A DNA stretch of 64,000 bases from Luteibaculum sp964627445 (lineage in GTDB: Bacteria > Bacteroidota > Bacteroidia > Flavobacteriales_D > Luteibaculaceae): contig CAZVJF010000004.1 of assembly GCA_964627445.1 (NCBI GenBank), positions 242,872-306,871 of the forward strand, written 5' to 3'. This document shows positions 26,881 to 36,237 of this stretch, piece after piece; positions within the stretch are counted from its first letter, which is position 1; each line of letters begins with the position of its first letter. The notes under the pieces were generated by a model. The model did not search any database, was not told the DNA's origin, and saw only the letters and a list, made by a program, of their open reading frames with translations. A program made the position numbers and the translations under genes.

Positions 26881-29847
26881 TCACTCCACTATCAGTTTAA
26901 TGTTCATGAAATAGTCATTATCGTGGAAAGTTAGCTTTACGAAATAAGTCCCTGCAAGTACTCCTGCAGTGCTTATTTCATCCGTATCCTGAACCTGTTT
27001 AAGGGTTTGGCCTAGGGTGTTGAGCAATTGTATAGACTTAATTTCTTGTTGGCTAGAGTGACTGATGCGAACCAAGTGGCCTTGGGTAACGGGATTTGGC
27101 CAAATACTAACCTCTCCCAGAAGATCCTCGAAGCTGCGCACTCCAGCAATAATATCAGACCGACTTGTACACCCGGTTTCTGGGTCGGTGACTTCAATGT
27201 AATAACTGCCTTCGGGCGCATTTTCAAATACGGCATCCATTTCACCATCAACCGGAGTACCATCTTCTCGGTACCATTGTAGTTCACCTGTAGTTACTGA
27301 AGATACCAAATGGCTATCCTGTTTGGTAATTATTGGTTGCTCTGGATTGGCAAAAAGTTCCACCTCCACACTTGCTGCTTCACTTGCACAACCAAAACCG
27401 CTTATTGCGGTAAGTGTAAAAGTACCTGCAGTATCGGTGGTTATAGTACTTGTGGTTATGGATGGATCACCATTCCACTCTACAGAAGGCTCATCAGTAT
27501 TTGCATTTAATTCAAGGGTTTCCCCATCACAAAACCCGTTTAATCCATTCTCAATAAGAATTTCTGGAGTCTCGGGTATGGGTCTTTCTTCAATGCTTGC
27601 TGTCTCAGAAATAGTCGTACAGCCGGCATCGTTTGTTACCGATACTGAAACGCTTCCTTGCTCGCTTACAGTAAATGTATTGCTGTTGGTTTGTGGGTCA
27701 TTGTTCCATGCAATACTGTCAGTGGTGGCCGCAATAGACAGCTCCAACGTCGTGCCCGTGCAGAGGTTGATCACCCCATTTTCCACTTGCTCGATAACTG
27801 GTTCGCTCGGTATCGCAAACTCCTCAACTATAACACTGGATACGGCAGAATTGCACCCATTGTCATCTACATAAAAAACCGTGTACTCCCCGGGCGTATT
27901 TACTTCTATTGAATCGTTTTGGCTCCCTGTGTTCCAATTGTTATTTAATTCTACACCAGAAATTAGTTGCAGGCTTTGCCCCGAACAAAAGCCAAAACTT
28001 TGGGTACTTGAGGAAATGCCTGGAGCTTCTGATTGGTCGAAAATTTCTACTAAAAAGCTATCGCTTGTGTCAGCACAGTTCTCTGTACGGGCCAGCACCC
28101 GGTAACGAGATCCTGAACTCGGACTTTCATTACGATATAGCGCGTTGGTTTCTCCTTCCAGATCCACCCATACACCATCATTAAATTGCTGCCACTGCAA
28201 TGCACCTCTAAAATTACTGCTCGCTATCTCCAACGCTGTTTGAAAGCATAAGGGGATGTTACTGCTAACGTCACCCACGGATGCATTTTCTTCCATGGAT
28301 ACCACAATTTCGTTGCTTCCAAAACAGCCAAGTTCATCGGTAGCGGTTACCACATATGCATTGCTTTTTGACTCGCCACTAAAGAACACAACTGAAGCGG
28401 TGTCCACGCGATTTAGTTTACTAATGTCATTACCCGACCATTGATAGGAAACAGCGCCTGTTCCACCTGCAGAAGTTGCCTGTAGGGGCAAGTCAACACC
28501 CACACATGCTGTAACTCTTGTTTTTGCTTCGCCATCTATTTCAACGGAAACATCAGGATCTCCATCGGCAGTGGTGGTAAATTCCCAGGGATCACAGCCG
28601 CTAGCGCTTCCATCTGCATTGTAGGGTACGGCCTTCCAGAAATACTTGGTGTTCGCCTCTAAGGTATCGGGGAGCATAAAGGCCGTGGTATCTCCTAAAT
28701 CCAGACTATCAATTACATTGCTGGGTGGATTGTTTGTGCCCAAATAGAAAATGTAGCCCTCCGGTTCTGCTCCTATATCATTTTTTTCCCATGAAAAGCT
28801 TATCCCTTTCTGGCATAACTGTTCGGCTCCCATCTCGGGAGATGGGTTTTCGGCACAAAATATGGGCTCACCTATAATAATTGCATAATCCTCCACTTCT
28901 CCATAGGTTTCCGCTCCACATGCATCAGGGACGCTAGGTGCCAGAGCTGTTCGGATACGTAGCCTTTTCTTTCCTGTGGTAACATCTACCGGTGGAATTA
29001 TGGTAATCTGTGGTGCACCCACTATTCCAACTACAGTAGATCCCGTGTAGGTTTCATTTGGATCATCAAAATCAAAATCTTCATTCCAATCAACAAAGGC
29101 ATGAACCACTCCGAAATCGTAATTTATGATTCGATCCACGTTTAATCCGTATGGGGAACCTGCTGTCATTGGCACATACAGTTCCTCAACGTTTGAATAG
29201 TCCGCATAGGAGTCACACTCTGTAGCGTTTGAGATCAAGCCGCTATCCGATTCTATTTCAACCAAAGGTATATAGTCAGCATCGGGGTCAGTATTTAATC
29301 CCGTGTAGGTACATGAACCACCTTGAGCTTCGCAGTATCCGGTTGTTCCAGTACCTGGGTCCTCATCCTGGGGCTCTGGCAGACTATCGGTGTACCACCG
29401 CATTTCAAAGCCATCGGCAACCGTATTTGGATCCGAGAACCAACGAATGGTTACGGATCCATTGGTACATACCACGACCCCAGGACTGTTAGCCCCGCAA
29501 TATATACCTCTAGAAATACCCCCATCTAAAATCTCCAAATGATCGTACTCACAAGCCACAGAGCTTTCTACCTGAAATTGAACAAAATCTAAAACAATGG
29601 TGTCGGACCCCGATGCAGGTTCAATGTTAAACAAGTAAGAGATTACCTGCTCGGTACGGCTCGCCCCTTCCTGGTATTCAAAGTCAGGACCGCCATCATC
29701 AAATAACGTCCCTCGCTCATCGGTAACGGTCGCATCGGAGATGCAATAGCAAGCACCTACTGCACAACCCGAGGGATCGCATTGCGCATATACCCACTGC
29801 ACACTACAAACAAAAAACGCTAATATGAATAACGTAGCTTTTCTCAT
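26881..29847 (-). CDS. T9SS type A secreted protein with CUB, GEVED and Ig-like repeats
   Basis: 988-aa secreted protein. Signal peptide 1-21 (FILAFFVCSVQWVYA, cut before QCDPS). Residues about 40-150 look like a CUB domain (VVLDFVQFQVESSVACEYDH and then EILDGGISRGIYCG). A GEVED module (GEVEDYAIIIG) follows at about 325, then an FN3-like module parallel to the neighbour's (YFWKAVPYNADGSASGC), then Ig-like repeats with LCTGTTLELS-type starts. The C-terminus (VSIWPNPVTQGHLVRISHSS...AGTYFVKLTF) is the type A sorting domain. The gene has the same strand and order as its paralogue, but with the CUB added and fewer Ig modules. Confidence 0.9.
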   Translation of the reverse strand: MRKATLFILAFFVCSVQWVYAQCDPSGCAVGACYCISDATVTDERGTLFDDGGPDFEYQEGASRTEQVISYLFNIEPASGSDTIVLDFVQFQVESSVACEYDHLEILDGGISRGIYCGANSPGVVVCTNGSVTIRWFSDPNTVADGFEMRWYTDSLPEPQDEDPGTGTTGYCEAQGGSCTYTGLNTDPDADYIPLVEIESDSGLISNATECDSYADYSNVEELYVPMTAGSPYGLNVDRIINYDFGVVHAFVDWNEDFDFDDPNETYTGSTVVGIVGAPQITIIPPVDVTTGKKRLRIRTALAPSVPDACGAETYGEVEDYAIIIGEPIFCAENPSPEMGAEQLCQKGISFSWEKNDIGAEPEGYIFYLGTNNPPSNVIDSLDLGDTTAFMLPDTLEANTKYFWKAVPYNADGSASGCDPWEFTTTADGDPDVSVEIDGEAKTRVTACVGVDLPLQATSAGGTGAVSYQWSGNDISKLNRVDTASVVFFSGESKSNAYVVTATDELGCFGSNEIVVSMEENASVGDVSSNIPLCFQTALEIASSNFRGALQWQQFNDGVWVDLEGETNALYRNESPSSGSRYRVLARTENCADTSDSFLVEIFDQSEAPGISSSTQSFGFCSGQSLQLISGVELNNNWNTGSQNDSIEVNTPGEYTVFYVDDNGCNSAVSSVIVEEFAIPSEPVIEQVENGVINLCTGTTLELSIAATTDSIAWNNDPQTNSNTFTVSEQGSVSVSVTNDAGCTTISETASIEERPIPETPEILIENGLNGFCDGETLELNANTDEPSVEWNGDPSITTSTITTDTAGTFTLTAISGFGCASEAASVEVELFANPEQPIITKQDSHLVSSVTTGELQWYREDGTPVDGEMDAVFENAPEGSYYIEVTDPETGCTSRSDIIAGVRSFEDLLGEVSIWPNPVTQGHLVRISHSSQQEIKSIQLLNTLGQTLKQVQDTDEISTAGVLAGTYFVKLTFHDNDYFMNIKLIVE

Positions 29848-30324
29848 ACTCCAAATTTTACGAGCATGAATTTATGTAATTCTAGAAATATCTTATCCAT
29901 TTAATCCCTACTTTCAAATTCTAAGGATTCCATATCTAAACTCTAATTGGATATATATTTCCGACTATCTGAAGACTGATACCACTCCATATTTTCCAAA
30001 TTATGGATAGACGACATCTCGTATCTAAACTATATCCTAAGCAAACCACTATTCAGTAAAATTGTAGCTGGCTTTATAAAATCCTAAACGAATTGAAAAT
30101 AGGGTACCATTGAATAGGCACATTCCCGGCACATAGAATAGGAATACAATTGCAAAACAATATTAACGCTATCAGCGATCTGGTCAGATTGTTTCATCTG
30201 ACTTTATTAGAAATTAGAGAATTTCCTTTGTTTCTAGATATTAGCGCACGCCACTAGCCATCCTGATGCCATAGCTTCAAATTGCACATTAAGAAATGAA
30301 TGAAATGAGCATATCCAGACCTTG
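29848..30324. other. AT-rich 477-bp intergenic region
   Basis: No open frame of recognisable coding type. Contains the promoter region of the 988-aa gene and the 3' region of the 1600-aa gene. One perfect hairpin is visible, GTCAGAT-TGTTTC-ATCTGAC (30183-30202), followed by TTTATT on the plus strand. Its purpose is unclear, since the upstream gene that could use it as a terminator would be read on the minus strand. Confidence 0.5.
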
Positions 30325-33300
30325 CTAATCCAGCACCAGTATGGTACCATACTCCCGCTGGATGGATCCATTTAGGTTGTACGTAATAAAGAAGGCGTAG
30401 GCACCCACAGGCACCTTTTCACCTCTGTAGGTACCATCCCATGCAAAGTCCTTGCCCTCCGCAGCGTAAACTTCTTCACCCCACCGGTTGTAGATGGAAA
30501 TTTTGAAGTTCTCCACATTAAAATAAGCACTGGCCATGGCAAAAACATCGTTTACACCATCGCCATCGGGACTAAAGGCGGTAGGAACAAAATGGGTTTC
30601 TGCGGGACCTACACGGACCGCTTTATAAAGGGTATCACGACATAAAAACTCAGATTCCAATATAGCCTCCACCACATAATTTCCTGTATCTGCTGGGAAA
30701 TCGAAATATGCGAATTGCGTGGATTCTTGCTGACCTAAAATCGTAGAATCTAATGCAGAAAATGCACGCCAGTAAATGCGGTTCACATGATTAAAATTTA
30801 CCACGGTATACAATCCTGTGCGGTTTACTACATCCAAGGTATTGGGTGCTTGCCGCAGCGTAGCAAATGGCAATGGGTTGGCCTGAACACTAAGGGTATC
30901 ACGCACCACACATCCCTGGTTGGTTTCTCCTTCAAAATAGAGCGGGTAGGATCCTGCCTTAGTGTATTCGTATTCAGCCACAGCATCCTCGCTAATAACT
31001 GCTCCATTGTGGTCTATCCACTGCTGGCTCCGTATTGGAAAACCACTAACATCCATACGGATAGAAAATGGCACGCAAGCACTGGTTGGAGTAACAACAT
31101 CAGCCAATTTCGGTACAGTATAAAAATGGGTTTCTAGTGTAGTGTCAAAAGGTGTTGAACAATTGTCGGAAACCACTAGTGTTACCGTTTCCCCGGTATT
31201 CGTAGCCTGCGTAGGTATATCCACTTCCGCACCCGATTGTCCCGTACTCCAATTGTAATCAAAGGATTCTAACCCACCGCTGGCCGAGGCCTGTAGCGTC
31301 CATATTACACCGGGGCAAATACTATCGGGAAAATCTACGGTAACTCGGAGTGAGTCGCGATAATCGATACTAAAGCTGCGTTTCTCAGAAGGACAGCCTT
31401 TGCTATCAAATGCTTGAATGGTATAATCTCCGGCCGTGTCCGTGGAAAAGCTATTCACCGTGGTTTCTCCGTTGAGGGTAAAGGTGTATCCTCCCGGATT
31501 ACCTCCAGATACCTGAAAGTTCTTGAGTGCCGACTGTCCAACACAAAGCACTTCGTCCGAAATTTTCTGCAAATTCAATTGCGTGGGCTGCTCCACTTCA
31601 GCAGTTGCTTCTGCCTCACATCCAAACTGGTCGGTAACCACCAGGCTGTATTCGCCCGCGGGCACACCCGAAATATCAGGGGTTGTGCTGCCCTCCGACC
31701 ACAGGTAGCTAAAAGGCGTGCTTCCGTTGACAACCGCACTGCTTATTGCTCCATCTGTGCTATCGCGACAAGAAACATCGGTTGCAGTTAGTGTTACCGT
31801 GGGACCAGCTACCTCGGGTACTACAAAATCTTCGGTGTGGGTACAGCCCTTGGCATCGGTAATTTCTAACGTGTAAGTACCCGATGGAATGTTGGTTAAA
31901 TCGTTAGTCTGGCTATAGCCCTGCCAGTTCATTTGGTAACCACCGCTTCCTCCCACAATGCTGATAATACGTATGCTACCATCACTCTGCTGACAGTGAG
32001 CACTGCCTATTTGGGTGGATACGCTAATAGGATTGGGCTCTTGAACCACTACATTATCCGTAACGCTACAGCCGTTTTCATCGGAAACCGTAATGGTATA
32101 ACTACCTGCTGGAACGCTGGAGATTTGATTGCCAGAGACCATGCCCGCGTTGGGAACTAGCGCTAAATTATAGTTTCCTGCTGCATCGGGCGTACCTCCT
32201 GAAGGGAATACTGTGATAACACCATCGGTTCCAGCATTGCAAGACACGGAGTCGGTAGTGCTCGGTTGTGTCAGCTGAAGTGCATCGGGAGCGATAACCT
32301 CGTGCTGCACCTGAGCTTGGCATCCAGCGCTGCACGATATATCTACTGTATACCTTCCCTCACTCAGTCCGTTGCGGCTTGCACCCAAATTTGCCCCTCC
32401 AGGATTCCAGTCATACGAGTATCCAGTGCCAGAACCTCCGGAGGTTTGGGTATTCAATACAGCATCTGCATCCCCTTTACAATCCAGCAAAAAGGTATCC
32501 GGAGTAGCAACAAGCGTATCAAAAACTGTAATCAACGCAGTGTCTGGTATGTTGCACCCCGCGTTGGGCACGTATACCACAGGATAACTTCCAGGACCAA
32601 TATTTCCATTGGGCGTAAAAACACCTGCGTCATTCAGGTAGGAGGAGGTTTCCCAGGATCCGTCTGCAGGAGTTGCAGAAAGCTGTGTCCCTGTATTGTC
32701 GTGGCAAATTCCTGGTTGTTGTGCTATGTTTGCTACCACCGCTTGGGTAACCGTAATCTCTAAACTATCTAAGTCTCCACACTCGTTATCAATCAAATGA
32801 TACACCCAGTGCATGCCCGGCCCAGCAAGTCTGGGATCAAAAACACTGGAACTGCGATTTGCTATTCCTGGACCGTACCACTCACCACCGGGCGTTGCCG
32901 AGGTTAAAGTAAACCGAGCATCGCCTTCACAAAAAGGCCCTGCTGGGTCTATCTCCGCTTCAAATTGGTCGTTCACCCCAACAAGTAGGGTGTCTGCCGT
33001 ACGACAAGGCCCCTCAAAGGTGTATGTAATTTCGTGTGTGCCCGAACCCGTGGCACTGGGAGAAAATACTCCGGTTGGGCTTACCGGCCCTCCCCAGACA
33101 CCGCCACTTTCAGCGACTTCGATCTGTACATCCTCGTTATTGGTGCAAAACGGACCTACTGGCGTTATGGTTGGATCTTTTACCTCGTTTACCGTTACCA
33201 CTACCTGATCTCTAGCTTCGCAGCCTAAGGCGTTGCGTGCCGTTACTTCGTATTCCAAATCTCCAAGGTGGGATGGAGTAAAGGGTACGCCATCCGTTAT

Positions 33301-35127
33301 GCCGTTATTCCAGGATACAGTAACAAAACTCCCCGTGGCGGTTAGGGTTATTTCTTCTCCTTCGCAAATTGCAATATCCTCCGGTGCAGTTACCGATACA
33401 CTATCGGTTTCTAAGCGATAGATATTTTGATCCAAACACTTATTGGCATCACGTACGGTAAGCTCATAATTTCCAGAATCCAGGTTGGAAAAGTTACCGC
33501 TGGTAAAAAAATCCACCCCGTTAATGCTGTACTCATAGGGTGGTGTTCCACCCGTGGCGGTGGCATCTATGACACCGTTACGTGCCTCGGGGCAACTTAA
33601 ATCTTGGGTGGAGTTTGTGTCTACGACTAGAGGTTCCGGTTCGGTTATTTCTGCTTCCCCTGAAATGGTACAATTGTTGGCATCGGTAATTTCTACGCTG
33701 TACGAACCCGCTAGCCTGGAAATGGTGTCCGTAGTAGCGCCATCCGACCACAATAAGCTATATGGTGCTGTACCGCCACCTACGATGGGTATTAGTCCTC
33801 CGCGCTCTCCGTTGCAGGGTGCATCTATCGTAGTAAATGACAGGGATAATGGGCTGGGTTCTTCAATGGTAACCGCCACGTTTTGGCTGCAGCCGTTGGC
33901 GTCTGTCACCTCCACACTATACGTACCAGAGCACAAACCACCACGACTTAGCCCTGCAATCCCATCAGGCCACATGGCGTTAAAAGGACCTACTCCATCG
34001 GGTATGGTAATGGTCGCTTCACCATCGCATGCTCCGTTGCATAATACATCTTGTGTGCTTACTTCGGCATTAAACTCGGGACGAGGAACCACCACAATAT
34101 CCTGGCTTACTGTAATATCGTTGTTACCGCACAGGGTGTATACCACCTGTACTGTTCTATTCACCGGTTGAGGATTTTCGGGATCATCGGGACACACCGT
34201 AATGGAAGTATTGGTGGAAATTGGGTTGCCGTTTTCATCCAACCAAGAAAGCTCGAAGTTTGGAGCACCATCGGGGGTAAAGCGCCACGCTTCATTGCTC
34301 GCTGTCCAACGCGAGGTATTTCTTCCGGGTGGAGCAACAGCAGCTGTTCCATTGTTATTCTGAATACCTATTACGGCACGTCCCCCATTCCATGAATTAC
34401 AGGCCGGCTTATCTTGTATGTAAACCTCAACCACATTAGTGTTTTCGTAAATAACAATTTGTTGCGTTGTACGTAGATTGGTACAATCAAAGTGCCCTAC
34501 ATTGGCCCAGTTCACAACAAAGGTTCGGCATGGAAACTCACCGATTACAGAGTAATTAATGTTGGAGCCCCCAACGCGAGGATCTAAATCGTGAAATGCC
34601 CCATAAATGGAATTGTGTGGCATGTTTCCATTCTCTGTTAAAGCACAGGCCGCATTATTAGCGTTGGGTATAGGATTGTCTATACTATAACAGTTGAAGT
34701 TACCTGCCCATGACATATCAAAAGTGACTACTCCATTTGCACCGACTGCAATTTGGTTATAGGTATTCCCGTAAAAACAAAAATTAAACGGAAGATTTAT
34801 AGCGTCCGAGTACACATCATCTTCACCTACAAACAACCGTGTACCCCCTGTAAAAGAAAACGGGGGATTGTATGTGATGCTTTCCACATTATAATCCGTA
34901 GTTGCACCCGTAGCCAAAAAGCTGGCATCAAGCTGGGTGCAGGTTTCCCCGCAATCCAAAACTACCGTATCGTTTTCTACGGTAAGATTTCCATCGGCAG
35001 GTGTTGCGCTAACATTGGGGCAGCCGGGGTAGGGTGTTTGTGCGGAGGCGATGGCCGCAAAGAGACAAGACAAAGCCAAAAGGCTTCGCCCCTTAAATCG
35101 TGACGTCCATCGTTTTTTCTTATCCAT
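30325..35127 (-). CDS. Giant T9SS type B surface protein with SprB-like repeats
   Basis: 1600-aa secreted protein. Signal peptide about 1-29 (LLALSCLFAAIASA before QTPYP). Residues about 75-290 resemble a nidogen-like or beta-propeller-adjacent module (PFNFCFYGNTYNQIAVGANG). Then many SprB-type repeats, each with pattern DVxCxGxxDGxIxxxxxGGxxPYxYxWSxGxTTxxxSxxxxGxYxVxVTDxxGC. Matches include SNLDSGNYELTVRDANKC and GVPAGEYSLVVTDQFGCEA. The C-terminal type B (CHU_C) domain reads VPTAFSPDGDGVNDVF, then IYNRWGEEVY. SprB-repeat proteins in Flavobacterium are gliding adhesins; adhesion is inference here. Confidence 0.9.
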   Translation of the reverse strand: MDKKKRWTSRFKGRSLLALSCLFAAIASAQTPYPGCPNVSATPADGNLTVENDTVVLDCGETCTQLDASFLATGATTDYNVESITYNPPFSFTGGTRLFVGEDDVYSDAINLPFNFCFYGNTYNQIAVGANGVVTFDMSWAGNFNCYSIDNPIPNANNAACALTENGNMPHNSIYGAFHDLDPRVGGSNINYSVIGEFPCRTFVVNWANVGHFDCTNLRTTQQIVIYENTNVVEVYIQDKPACNSWNGGRAVIGIQNNNGTAAVAPPGRNTSRWTASNEAWRFTPDGAPNFELSWLDENGNPISTNTSITVCPDDPENPQPVNRTVQVVYTLCGNNDITVSQDIVVVPRPEFNAEVSTQDVLCNGACDGEATITIPDGVGPFNAMWPDGIAGLSRGGLCSGTYSVEVTDANGCSQNVAVTIEEPSPLSLSFTTIDAPCNGERGGLIPIVGGGTAPYSLLWSDGATTDTISRLAGSYSVEITDANNCTISGEAEITEPEPLVVDTNSTQDLSCPEARNGVIDATATGGTPPYEYSINGVDFFTSGNFSNLDSGNYELTVRDANKCLDQNIYRLETDSVSVTAPEDIAICEGEEITLTATGSFVTVSWNNGITDGVPFTPSHLGDLEYEVTARNALGCEARDQVVVTVNEVKDPTITPVGPFCTNNEDVQIEVAESGGVWGGPVSPTGVFSPSATGSGTHEITYTFEGPCRTADTLLVGVNDQFEAEIDPAGPFCEGDARFTLTSATPGGEWYGPGIANRSSSVFDPRLAGPGMHWVYHLIDNECGDLDSLEITVTQAVVANIAQQPGICHDNTGTQLSATPADGSWETSSYLNDAGVFTPNGNIGPGSYPVVYVPNAGCNIPDTALITVFDTLVATPDTFLLDCKGDADAVLNTQTSGGSGTGYSYDWNPGGANLGASRNGLSEGRYTVDISCSAGCQAQVQHEVIAPDALQLTQPSTTDSVSCNAGTDGVITVFPSGGTPDAAGNYNLALVPNAGMVSGNQISSVPAGSYTITVSDENGCSVTDNVVVQEPNPISVSTQIGSAHCQQSDGSIRIISIVGGSGGYQMNWQGYSQTNDLTNIPSGTYTLEITDAKGCTHTEDFVVPEVAGPTVTLTATDVSCRDSTDGAISSAVVNGSTPFSYLWSEGSTTPDISGVPAGEYSLVVTDQFGCEAEATAEVEQPTQLNLQKISDEVLCVGQSALKNFQVSGGNPGGYTFTLNGETTVNSFSTDTAGDYTIQAFDSKGCPSEKRSFSIDYRDSLRVTVDFPDSICPGVIWTLQASASGGLESFDYNWSTGQSGAEVDIPTQATNTGETVTLVVSDNCSTPFDTTLETHFYTVPKLADVVTPTSACVPFSIRMDVSGFPIRSQQWIDHNGAVISEDAVAEYEYTKAGSYPLYFEGETNQGCVVRDTLSVQANPLPFATLRQAPNTLDVVNRTGLYTVVNFNHVNRIYWRAFSALDSTILGQQESTQFAYFDFPADTGNYVVEAILESEFLCRDTLYKAVRVGPAETHFVPTAFSPDGDGVNDVFAMASAYFNVENFKISIYNRWGEEVYAAEGKDFAWDGTYRGEKVPVGAYAFFITYNLNGSIQREYGTILVLD

Positions 35128-35223
35128 TGGTTGAATACGGACGTTAAGAATACGTTAAAGTTGTCCCAGTGCCTTAGCACATTGGCTTTTAGATTTAAAC
35201 GTTCTTGTAATCCAAAATATCGC

Positions 35224-36066
35224 TTACGAAATCCATTTGGTATCTGAAAAGTCGGGCTTCCGCTTTTCCAGGAAAGCATTTCTGCCTTCTTTGGCTTCCT
35301 CGGTCATGTAGGCCAGGCGCGTGGCCTCGCCTGCAAATACTTGTTGGCCTACCATGCCATCATCGGTAAGGTTCATGGCAAACTTGAGCATTTTGATGGA
35401 GGTAGGCGATTTTTCCAGTATTTCCTGCGCCCACTGGTAGGCGGTGTCTTCCAAGTCATCGTGGGGAATCACGGCATTTACCATACCCATTTCATAAGCT
35501 TCTTGTGCACTGTAGTTTCTCCCAAGGAAAAAGATTTCCCGGGCCTTTTTTTGTCCTACCATCTTGGCCAGGTACGCAGAACCATAACCACCATCAAAAC
35601 TGGTAACATCGGCATCGGTTTGTTTAAAGATGGCGTGCTCTTTACTAGCCAGCGTTAAATCGCAAACTACGTGCAAGCTATGACCACCGCCTACGGCCCA
35701 TCCGGGCACTACCGCGATCACCACCTTAGGCATAAAACGGATGAGGCGCTGTACTTCTAGGATATTGAGGCGGTGTCTTCCATCATCGCCCACGTAACCC
35801 TGATGCCCACGCGCTTTTTGGTCGCCACCACTACAAAAAGCCCAGCCACCATCTTTGGGAGAAGGACCTTCTCCCGATAAGAGCACCACACCAATTTCTG
35901 GATCCTCGTGTACGTTGTAAAAGGCTTCGTACAATTCCGAAGTGGTATTGGGCCTAAAGGCATTGCGCACTTCGGGACGATTGAATGCGATACGAGCCAC
36001 GTGGCCACTCTTTTTAAAGGTGATGTCCTTAAATTCTTTTACGGTTTTCCAGTTGGGCTTTTCCAT
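35224..36066 (-). CDS. menB: 1,4-dihydroxy-2-naphthoyl-CoA synthase
   Basis: Crotonase-fold enzyme (280 aa) that cyclises o-succinylbenzoyl-CoA in menaquinone synthesis. Diagnostic MenB stretches: FCSGGDQKARG (oxyanion hole) and AVVPGWAVGGGHSLHVVCDLTLAS, plus DVTSFDGGYGSAYLAK and the catalytic region near FLGRNYSAQEAYEMGMVN. The C-terminus RKPDFSDTKWIS is family typical. No other men genes are in the window. Start ATG 36066 (MEKPNWKTVKEFKDI). Confidence 0.95.
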   Translation of the reverse strand: MEKPNWKTVKEFKDITFKKSGHVARIAFNRPEVRNAFRPNTTSELYEAFYNVHEDPEIGVVLLSGEGPSPKDGGWAFCSGGDQKARGHQGYVGDDGRHRLNILEVQRLIRFMPKVVIAVVPGWAVGGGHSLHVVCDLTLASKEHAIFKQTDADVTSFDGGYGSAYLAKMVGQKKAREIFFLGRNYSAQEAYEMGMVNAVIPHDDLEDTAYQWAQEILEKSPTSIKMLKFAMNLTDDGMVGQQVFAGEATRLAYMTEEAKEGRNAFLEKRKPDFSDTKWIS

Positions 36067-36111
36067 GGTATGGCAATTATGTTGTTGGGCTTTGCGCGAG
36101 GTACTTTTAAA

Positions 36112-36140
36112 ACAAACCGCAAACCCGCGCTACGGTTTGT
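36112..36140 (-). terminator. Candidate terminator of the hmgA-hppD unit
   Basis: Minus strand: ACAAACCG / CGGTTTGT stem with a 13-nt loop, followed by TTTT. It lies about 98 nt after the hppD stop and before menB. Imperfect loop and short T-run make it moderate. Confidence 0.45.
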
Positions 36141-36197
36141 GCTATGGGTGGATATAAAAAAAGTGAGCGGCTTCACAGATGCATCCATTCCACCACT

Positions 36198-36232
36198 CAC
36201 TAATCACTAATCACTAATCACTAATCACTAAT
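36198..36232 (+). repeat. Five tandem heptamers CACTAAT
   Basis: The unit CACTAAT occurs five times without interruption, then CA. It lies just downstream of the hppD stop, outside any gene. See finding. Confidence 0.9.
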
Positions 36233-36237
36233 CAAAA

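Noticed and set aside
33554..34171. 205-codon plus-strand frame over the 1600-aa gene
   Set aside because: Antisense to SprB-type repeats; no start signals or domain.
36198..36232. CACTAAT repeats as a CRISPR array
   Set aside because: Unit is 7 nt with no spacers; it is a microsatellite.
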